Assembly (NCBI GenBank): GCA_021202715.1
Contig: JAJQCL010000024.1
Span: 1 to 12,340 of the forward strand
Direction: 5' to 3'
Source of the DNA: Lachnospiraceae bacterium
Lineage (GTDB): Bacteria; Bacillota; Clostridia; Lachnospirales; Lachnospiraceae
DNA: 12,340 nucleotides
Each line of letters opens with the position of its first letter. Within the stretch, counting starts at the first letter, position 1. The notes beneath the pieces are model-generated. The model was not told the DNA's origin. It worked only from the letters and a program-made list of their open reading frames with translations, and ran no database searches. Made by a program: the position numbers and the translations under genes. This document shows positions 1 to 4,905 of this stretch, piece after piece.

Positions 1-571
1 CCTCAATGATTTCCAAATGTTCCTTCATGCTATTCTCCACATTCACCACAGCCCGAATCGAAAGCCTCTGATATCGCTTTAATACCGTTCGAACAACATC
101 CATAACAACCCGGATATATCGGTTCTGACATTTCTGAACAATCATATCATGAAATTGCCAGTCTGTTTCCTCATATTCTTCCACGCTGAGAGAATCCTCT
201 TCCCGGTATCTGCGATATAGTTCCCGAAATTCCTGTTCCAGATCATCCAGTTCTTCTTCTGTAAATTCATCAATCGCTGTCTGAATAGCCATAACTTCCA
301 TGTTTCGACGCAGTTCGTAGGCGTCCTCTATATCCTTCTGGGATCGGCTCTTAACAAATGTTCCTACTCCATCACGAACTTCAATAAGATCTTCCTTCGC
401 CAGCATACTAAGTGCTTCCCGAATTGGCGTACGACTCATATTCAGGTTCTCGCACAATTTTTTTTCGCTTAACATCATACCCTGTTTAAACTCATTGCTG
501 ATAATAGATTCTTTAATCTGTTCGTAAGCAATTTCCGACAGCCGCTTCTTTTTTTTCTTTACCTCCGCCAA
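1..571 (-). CDS. GntR-family (FadR/FCD type) transcriptional regulator, C-terminus cut by window edge
   Basis: One-component transcription factor that would bind DNA through an N-terminal winged helix and sense a small carboxylate-type ligand through its C-terminal FCD domain. About 190 residues are visible and the frame is open to the left edge; FCD regulators usually have 210-240. After a Lys run (residues 5-9) comes the wHTH: a LSEKKLCENLNMSRTPIREA segment at about 34-53, then DLIEVRDGVGTFV at 61-73 (wing). In the FCD part, Asp137 and His141 (DWQFH), Asn150 and His185 sit where the metal-binding Asp/His residues of FCD proteins are expected. I chose the TTG at 571 because a GGGGAGG (579-585) lies 7 bases upstream; an adjacent in-frame GTG at 574 is the alternative. 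GC is about 40% in the first 180 bases, well below the flanking genes, which hints at a different origin. The regulated genes are outside the window. Confidence 0.9.
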   Translation of the reverse strand, partial: MAEVKKKKKRLSEIAYEQIKESIISNEFKQGMMLSEKKLCENLNMSRTPIREALSMLAKEDLIEVRDGVGTFVKSRSQKDIEDAYELRRNMEVMAIQTAIDEFTEEELDDLEQEFRELYRRYREEDSLSVEEYEETDWQFHDMIVQKCQNRYIRVVMDVVRTVLKRYQRLSIRAVVNVENSMKEHLEIIE

Positions 572-644
572 CACCGCGCCTCCCCAGACCCTATCATTTT
601 TGCTTCTTAATTTTAGCCACCGTTTATTAACCGACAGCTCCCAT

Positions 645-674
645 ATTCTAACATATGTCAGACAGCCATTTCAA
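645..674 (-). promoter_or_regulatory. Sigma-A-type promoter for the GntR-family gene
   Basis: Read on the minus strand, TTGAAA (669-674) and TAGAAT (645-650) are separated by 18 bases, and a TG one base before the -10 box makes an extended -10. Transcription would begin near 638, giving a leader of about 67 bases before the TTG start at 571. The leader contains the GGGGAGG ribosome binding site at 579-585. This is the only clear promoter in the 601-680 gap between the two minus-strand genes. I see no convincing intrinsic terminator for the uvrA-like gene in that gap. Confidence 0.6.
655..665. promoter_or_regulatory. Candidate FadR-subfamily GntR operator
   Basis: The spacer of the promoter above holds the palindrome TGTC-A-GACA (656-664). 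Its GT-N3-AC core matches the half-site geometry reported for FadR-subfamily GntR regulators (consensus TNGTNNNACNA), although the outer T and A of the consensus are not matched. An overlapping 8-base palindrome ACATATGT lies at 651-658. Placement between -35 and -10 would suit repression, so autoregulation is plausible but inferred. Confidence 0.35.
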
Positions 675-680
675 GTCTAT

Positions 681-2939
681 TTATCCTCTCACACTCACCT
701 CCAGATATTCCCGCGTCACCGACTTCTCACAGGAAAACATCCCCTCCGGCGGCCCGGCATAGAGCAGTTCGCCGCCGGCGTCACCGCCTCCGGGCCCCAG
801 CTCGATGACATAATCCGCCTCCCGCATGACATCCAGACTGTGCTCGATGAGAAAGAGCGTATTTCCTTCATCCACCATGCGGTTGAACACCTGCATCAGC
901 TTGCGGATATCATCCAGATGCAGGCCGTTGGTGGGCTCATCGAGAATGAAGAGCGAGGCAGTACGATGGAGCTCACTGGCGAGCTTCACCCGCTGCAGCT
1001 CGCCGCCGGAGAGGGTGGTCATGGCCTGATTCAGATGCAGATAGCCCAGACCCACCTGCTCCAAAGAGGAGAGACGGGGCAGAAAATCCTGGTCTGCAAA
1101 AAACTCCATCGCCTCATCGACGGTCATATCCATGACCTGGGCGATGTTCTTTCCGCGATAGGTATATTGCAGCGCCTCCTCGCTGTAGCGCGAACCGCCG
1201 CAGACCTCGCAGACCGTCTCGATCGATTCCATAAAGGCCATATCCGACACGATCACGCCCTTGCCCTTGCAGGCCGGGCAGGCTCCTTTGGAATTGAAGG
1301 AAAAGAGTTGATTGCTGACGTGGTTTTCCTTCGCGAAGAGCCTGCGGATCTCATCGGAAATGTCGAGATAGGTGGCCGGTGTGGAACGCAGATTGATCCC
1401 GATGTCCTTCTGCCGGATGGAAACGATCTCCCCGTCATAGACATTGACAAAATGCTCCATCAGCGAGCTTTTCCCGGAGCCCGCCACCCCGGCGATGACC
1501 GTCAGCACGCCCAGCGGCAGCCGGACATTCAGATTTTTCAGATTATGGAGCTGCGCACCCTGAATCTCATAGAAGCCAATGGGACGCCGGACTTCTCTTT
1601 TCAGGGCTCCGCGGCTGCGCAGCATGCGGCCGGTCACGGTGTCCGAGGCCAGCAGCCCCGCATAATCCCCTGTGTAGAGGATCTCACCGCCGTGGCTCCC
1701 GGCTCCGGGGCCCATGTCCACCAGATAATCCGCCATGGCGATGATCTCGCGGTGATGCTCCACGATGAGGATCGTATTTCCATGATCCCGCAGGCGATAC
1801 AGAGATTTTTTCAGACGAGCAATATCCCGGGGATGCAAACCGACGCTGGGCTCATCCAGCACATAGACGATGTCCGTCAGCGCCGAATGAATATACTTGG
1901 CAATCTTGATCCGCTGCGCCTCACCGCCGGAGAGCGTGCCGGTCCCCCGGCTCAGAGACAGGTAGCCGAGCCCGATCTCATTCAGCGCCGTCAAACGCTT
2001 CAACAGCTCCCGCCGGATGTCCTGCGCCAGCGGTTCATCGATACCTCGGACGAACTCGATGGCCTCGGGAATCGGCATATCCGCCACCTGCGTGATATCC
2101 TTCCCGTGAATCCTGCAGCTGCGCACCCGCTCGTTGACCCGCGTCCCGTGGCAGTCCGGACAGGTGAAGGTGGACACCATCGTATCCAGCACCTTTTTCT
2201 GGCGTTTCCCCTCCTTCGTGGTAATGATGCTGCGGTACATCCGCGGATAGAGTCCTTCGAATTTGGCAGATTTCGGCCAGTTGGCGGGCGGATTTTTCAG
2301 GCGAATCTGCGGTGAGTATAGAAAGAGATTCATCTCCTCCTCGCTGTAATCGCGGATCTTTTTATTCAGATCGAACAGTCCGCTGTAGGCGTAGCGTTTC
2401 CAGCGCCAGGCACCGGTGGTAAAGGTCGGGAAATGAATCACATCTTCGTCATTCAGGCATTTGTCAAAATCCACCAGCTTGTGGATATCCAGCTCCGTCA
2501 CCGTCCCCAGGCCGTCGCAGCGCTCACATTTTCCTGCGGGATGATTAAAGGAAAAGCTGTCCGAATAACCGACAAAGGGTTTCCCCACCCGCGAAAACAG
2601 CAGCCGCAGCAGGGAATAAATATCCGTGTAGGTCCCCACCGTCGAACGCGTGTTGGCCGCCGGTTTCTTCTGGTCGATCACGATGGTCACCGGCAGATTT
2701 TCAATGCGCTCCGCCTGCGGGCGGCCGTAGCGGGGCAGATACTGCTGCACGAAGCTGGGGAAGGTCTCGTTCAGCTCCCGCCGCGATTCCGCCGCGATGG
2801 TATCGAGACACAGAGACGACTTCCCCGAGCCGGACACACCGGTGAAGACTGTGATCTTCTTCTTGGGAATCTCCACGGAAATATTTTTCAGATTGTTCTC
2901 CACCGCGCCGATTACGCGGATTTTCTCGAACGAACACAT
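681..2939 (-). CDS. Short UvrA-like tandem ABC ATPase lacking the UvrB-binding domain
   Basis: Cytoplasmic ATPase of the UvrA superfamily, with two ABC cassettes and zinc-binding cysteines; family members bind DNA as dimers. Numbered from the ATG at 2939 (752 residues): Walker A GVSGSGKSS 34-42, Cys138/141, Cys260/263, signature LSGGEAQR 336-343, Walker B LDEP 361-364 and H-loop His395. The second cassette has GVAGSGKSS 484-492, Cys554/557, Cys577/580, LSGGELQR 643-650, LDEP 666-669 and His700. Both cassettes look catalytically intact. Canonical UvrA has about 940 residues; here the chain passes from LLFSRVG (about 113-119) almost directly to FSFN (129-132), so the UvrB-binding domain and the first half of the first zinc site are missing. 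That argues against a standard excision-repair role and resembles UvrA2/DrrC-like proteins, some linked to resistance to DNA-acting drugs. The function here is unknown. I preferred ATG 2939 over an upstream in-frame TTG at 2984 because of its ribosome binding site. Confidence 0.92.
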   Translation of the reverse strand: MCSFEKIRVIGAVENNLKNISVEIPKKKITVFTGVSGSGKSSLCLDTIAAESRRELNETFPSFVQQYLPRYGRPQAERIENLPVTIVIDQKKPAANTRSTVGTYTDIYSLLRLLFSRVGKPFVGYSDSFSFNHPAGKCERCDGLGTVTELDIHKLVDFDKCLNDEDVIHFPTFTTGAWRWKRYAYSGLFDLNKKIRDYSEEEMNLFLYSPQIRLKNPPANWPKSAKFEGLYPRMYRSIITTKEGKRQKKVLDTMVSTFTCPDCHGTRVNERVRSCRIHGKDITQVADMPIPEAIEFVRGIDEPLAQDIRRELLKRLTALNEIGLGYLSLSRGTGTLSGGEAQRIKIAKYIHSALTDIVYVLDEPSVGLHPRDIARLKKSLYRLRDHGNTILIVEHHREIIAMADYLVDMGPGAGSHGGEILYTGDYAGLLASDTVTGRMLRSRGALKREVRRPIGFYEIQGAQLHNLKNLNVRLPLGVLTVIAGVAGSGKSSLMEHFVNVYDGEIVSIRQKDIGINLRSTPATYLDISDEIRRLFAKENHVSNQLFSFNSKGACPACKGKGVIVSDMAFMESIETVCEVCGGSRYSEEALQYTYRGKNIAQVMDMTVDEAMEFFADQDFLPRLSSLEQVGLGYLHLNQAMTTLSGGELQRVKLASELHRTASLFILDEPTNGLHLDDIRKLMQVFNRMVDEGNTLFLIEHSLDVMREADYVIELGPGGGDAGGELLYAGPPEGMFSCEKSVTREYLEVSVRG

Positions 2940-2947
2940 GGGCCGCA

Positions 2948-2955
2948 CCTCTCTC
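2948..2955 (-). promoter_or_regulatory. Ribosome binding site deciding the uvrA-like start
   Basis: On the minus strand GAGAGAGG lies 8 bases before ATG 2939. The alternative TTG start at 2984 has no purine-rich site before it and would place 15 extra residues, encoded across the terminator hairpin, at the N-terminus. The site begins directly after the terminator T-tract, so termination would remove it from the transcript. Confidence 0.75.
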
Positions 2956-2990
2956 AAAAAATCAGGCTGGAGCACACTGCCCAACCTGAT
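2956..2990 (-). terminator. Intrinsic terminator/attenuator between the lipoprotein and uvrA-like genes
   Basis: Read on the minus strand, ATCAGGTTGG (2981-2990) pairs with CCAGCCTGAT (2961-2970) as a 10-base stem with one T-G wobble and a 10-base loop, followed at once by a run of T (2956-2961). It starts 7 bases after the lipoprotein stop codon and ends 16 bases before the uvrA-like ATG. It is a well-formed terminator for the lipoprotein gene. Because no promoter fits between it and the ATG, the uvrA-like gene probably depends on read-through or on a promoter inside the lipoprotein gene. Confidence 0.8.
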
Positions 2991-2996
2991 CTGTCT

Positions 2997-3599
2997 CTAT
3001 TCGCTTAAAGCCTCCTCAATGGCTCCGATCACCATCTCCATCACATCCGTCTGATACGAGGCATATCCCAGCATGTATCCGGCGTCCTCCACCAGCGCGG
3101 CCTGTCCCTCCGGATCTTCCGCAATATCGCGCATACACGCCGCCACCTGGCTCCAGGATTCCTGCAGATATGCCCAGGCGTCGTCCGTGCGGTTCTCCTT
3201 CCAGGATGCCATCAGCGCCTTGATATCCTCCTCCGACAGACTGTCCGCCCGTTCCTCCTCCCAGTCCAGCAACGCGGCGGCCGCTGCGGCTGTCCGCAGG
3301 GAAGTTCCCGCCGTGCCAGGCGCCGTGCTGGCGCAGTCATCCAGGAAGTTCAGAAATTCTTTCCTGTCTTCTTCCGTATAACCGACTTCCGCATCCGTCT
3401 CCTCTGCCATATCAGCCACGGAGCTTTCCCCGGTCGCTTCCTTTGTAGTCGGCTCCGACACGGTTTCCTCTGCGGACACTGTCTCTGCTACCGTTGTCTG
3501 TGCCGCCGTGATGGTTTCCTCTGTCCCGGAGGTGGAAGCACAGCCGCCCAGCAGCAAGACTGTCATCAAAATTATCCATCCCATGTATTTTCTTCTCAT
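2997..3599 (-). CDS. Small secreted lipoprotein of unknown function
   Basis: A 200-residue predicted membrane-anchored lipoprotein. The N-terminus has basic residues (MRRK), a hydrophobic core and the lipobox LGGC with lipidation expected at Cys20. Residues 21-72 form a low-complexity Thr/Ser/Glu/Ala-rich linker, typical of the flexible tether of Gram-positive lipoproteins. Residues 74-200 look alpha-helical and acidic, with Trp113, Trp133, Trp142 and Trp149 and two cysteines (89 and 155) that could form a disulfide outside the cell. I recognise no known domain. The start ATG at 3599 has AAAGGAG 7 bases upstream. The gene lies immediately upstream of the uvrA-like gene on the same strand and is divergent from the AraC-family gene, so it could share the 3600-3888 control region. 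Its role cannot be named from sequence. Confidence 0.85.
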   Translation of the reverse strand: MRRKYMGWIILMTVLLLGGCASTSGTEETITAAQTTVAETVSAEETVSEPTTKEATGESSVADMAEETDAEVGYTEEDRKEFLNFLDDCASTAPGTAGTSLRTAAAAAALLDWEEERADSLSEEDIKALMASWKENRTDDAWAYLQESWSQVAACMRDIAEDPEGQAALVEDAGYMLGYASYQTDVMEMVIGAIEEALSE

Positions 3600-3888
3600 G
3601 ATGGTACTCCTTTCATGGTAAACGACTCTGCTAAGCTCGACGTTCTTCTTCGGCTTCTTTGCATAAGTTCGACCACAGAAATCTTAAATTCCCGTCTCAC
3701 TTATTCGCTTCCTGAGCTTTCATTGTAAGTGTACCCGATTTTTCTGCAGACTTCCACCATTATTTTCTTAAGGTTCCCTTACGATTCTCTTCTTGATTTC
3801 CCAAATCCACAGGATATAATCAAAGCAGGCAAACCATCAACAACAACGAAACAATCGCAGCCATCGTCTGTAATATAAAGGAGCATAT
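3600..3888. promoter_or_regulatory. Divergent intergenic control region
   Basis: This 289-base AT-richer gap separates the minus-strand lipoprotein gene from the plus-strand araC-type gene. The araC side has a strong promoter (listed separately). On the lipoprotein side the best -10-like hexamer is TACAAT on the minus strand (3722-3727), but it has no recognisable -35, so that promoter is not settled. Two imperfect direct repeats, TAAGCTCGAC (3632-3641) and TAAGTTCGAC (3664-3673), lie 32 bases apart on the lipoprotein-proximal side. The lipoprotein ribosome binding site AAAGGAG is at 3607-3613. No open reading frame of interest was seen in the gap. Confidence 0.6.
3793..3820 (+). promoter_or_regulatory. 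Promoter of the AraC-family gene
   Basis: TTGATT (3793-3798) and a perfect TATAAT (3815-3820) with a 16-base spacer form a strong sigma-A promoter. Transcription would start near 3827, leaving about 62 bases of leader before ATG 3889. The -35 hexamer TTGATT and AATCAA (3818-3823), which overlaps the -10, are exact inverted repeats, so a dimeric protein could sit across the promoter core. Confidence 0.7.
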
Positions 3889-4824
3889 ATGCACATCATA
3901 GGCCTGCGCCTGACCGAAGATCTGGAAGTAGAGCGGCGGCTCCGCCCGCACAGTTCCCCCCGGGAGGAGGAGGACTCCTCCTTTCCCTGCGCGTTTTACA
4001 CTGTAAATTTCGAACATTTTCTGGAGGATGCGATCCCCTGGCACTGGCACCGGGATGTAGAGATCATCGAAGTCACGGCCGGGACGCTGCGCGTCCAGAG
4101 CAGCAAACGCAGCTACACCCTCGATGTCGGCGAGCTCTGCTTTATCAACGCCAATACGCTCCACCAGATCCTCCCGGCCGAGCGGGGCGCATCCTGCAGC
4201 TTCGAGAGCTGCCTCTTCCAGCCGGATCTCGTCAGCGGCGGCTGGGGAAATATCCTCGATACCCGCTATGTCAGTCCTCTCCTGGACTGCCGCGACCTGG
4301 ATCTGCTCCCCTTCACAGCGGAGAATCCACGGACAAAACCGGTACGCGGACTCCTGCAAACGGCCCGCACACTCTCGCAGGACAAAGAGTTCGCCTATGA
4401 ATTTGACGTGCGCACGCAGCTGACCGAGACCTGGAAGCTCCTCTGCGTGGAAGCCCGCCCCCGCCTGGCTCTGCGGCGCACGGTCGATGACCGCAATGAG
4501 GAACGCATCCAGGCCATGCTCTCCTACATCCAAAAAAACTATACCAAAAAAATCGGCCTGGCTGAGATCGCCGGGGCCGCTGCCATCAGTGAGCGGGAGT
4601 GCTTCCGCTGCTTTCAGAAAACGCTCCGCGTAACGCCCATTCATTATCTGCAGAATTACCGGGTACGCATGGCCGCCCGCAGGCTTCTGGAGACCGACGA
4701 CACCGTGCTCTCTATCAGCCAGTCCGTAGGATTTACCGACAACAGCTATTTCGGGCGCATTTTCCAGAAATACCTGCACTGCTCCCCCAGTGAGTTCCGC
4801 AAGAGGAACCGGGCGGAGGAGTGA
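3889..4824 (+). CDS. AraC-family transcriptional regulator with N-terminal cupin-type sensor
   Basis: A 311-residue DNA-binding regulator. Residues about 35-95 look like the cupin-fold ligand-binding arm of AraC proteins, with a His-rich WHWH at 51-54, Glu58/Glu61, the turn GELCFI at 81-86 and His92 in NTLHQI. The C-terminal pair of helix-turn-helix motifs spans about 205-307: IQAMLSYIQKNY, then LAEIAGAAAISE, and the classic second motif around VGFTDNSYFGRIFQK (280-294) and SPSEFRK (299-305). AraC proteins of this shape commonly control sugar or glycan uptake; no ligand can be named here and no transporter gene is in the window. AAAGGAG (3877-3883) stands 5 bases before the ATG. The gene is divergent from the lipoprotein gene and convergent with the giant surface-protein gene, so its target is more likely its own or the lipoprotein promoter, or lies elsewhere. 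Confidence 0.92.
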   Translation: MHIIGLRLTEDLEVERRLRPHSSPREEEDSSFPCAFYTVNFEHFLEDAIPWHWHRDVEIIEVTAGTLRVQSSKRSYTLDVGELCFINANTLHQILPAERGASCSFESCLFQPDLVSGGWGNILDTRYVSPLLDCRDLDLLPFTAENPRTKPVRGLLQTARTLSQDKEFAYEFDVRTQLTETWKLLCVEARPRLALRRTVDDRNEERIQAMLSYIQKNYTKKIGLAEIAGAAAISERECFRCFQKTLRVTPIHYLQNYRVRMAARRLLETDDTVLSISQSVGFTDNSYFGRIFQKYLHCSPSEFRKRNRAEE

Positions 4825-4850
4825 TGCGTCAGGCTCCCGCCCGACGCATC
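4823..4850 (+). other. Hairpin overlapping the araC-type stop codon
   Basis: GATGCGTC (4823-4830) and GACGCATC (4843-4850) form a perfect 8-base stem around a 12-base loop, beginning within the TGA stop at 4822-4824. There is no T-tract, so it is not a terminator by itself. It may protect the 3' end of the transcript or may be incidental. Confidence 0.5.
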
Positions 4851-4863
4851 CACGAAGAGAACA

Positions 4864-4894
4864 GGGCCTCCCTTCCGGGAGGCCCCGTTTTTTT
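4864..4894 (+). terminator. Intrinsic terminator of the AraC-family gene
   Basis: GGGCCTCCC (4864-4872), loop TTCC and GGGAGGCCC (4877-4885) make a perfect 9-base GC-rich stem, followed after CG by seven T (4888-4894). It ends transcription from the plus-strand regulator gene 40 bases after its stop. The stem lies 12 bases or more beyond the stop codon of the convergent giant gene, but in that direction the following tract is only weakly T-rich (TGTTCTCTT), so bidirectional use is possible but less certain. Confidence 0.93.
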
Positions 4895-4905
4895 GTGCAG
4901 TCGTA

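Noticed and set aside
600..690. Mobile-element or attachment-site junction at the composition step
   Set aside because: I found no transposase, integrase, terminal inverted repeats, target duplication or tRNA end there; only the compositional change remains.
600..2315. Plus-strand open frame of 571 codons antisense to the uvrA-like gene
   Set aside because: Its translation has no recognisable motifs, it lacks a ribosome binding site, and it lies wholly within the strongly supported uvrA-like gene plus a few bases of the gntR promoter; it reflects GC-rich codon use on the other strand.
2982..2984. TTG at 2984 as start of the uvrA-like gene
   Set aside because: It has no ribosome binding site and would translate the terminator stem; ATG 2939 has GAGAGAGG 8 bases upstream and begins just before the usual UvrA N-terminal strand.
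3820..4779. Minus-strand open frame of 319 codons antisense to the AraC-family gene
   Set aside because: The opposite strand encodes a clear AraC signature with a good promoter and ribosome binding site; the antisense product has no family features.
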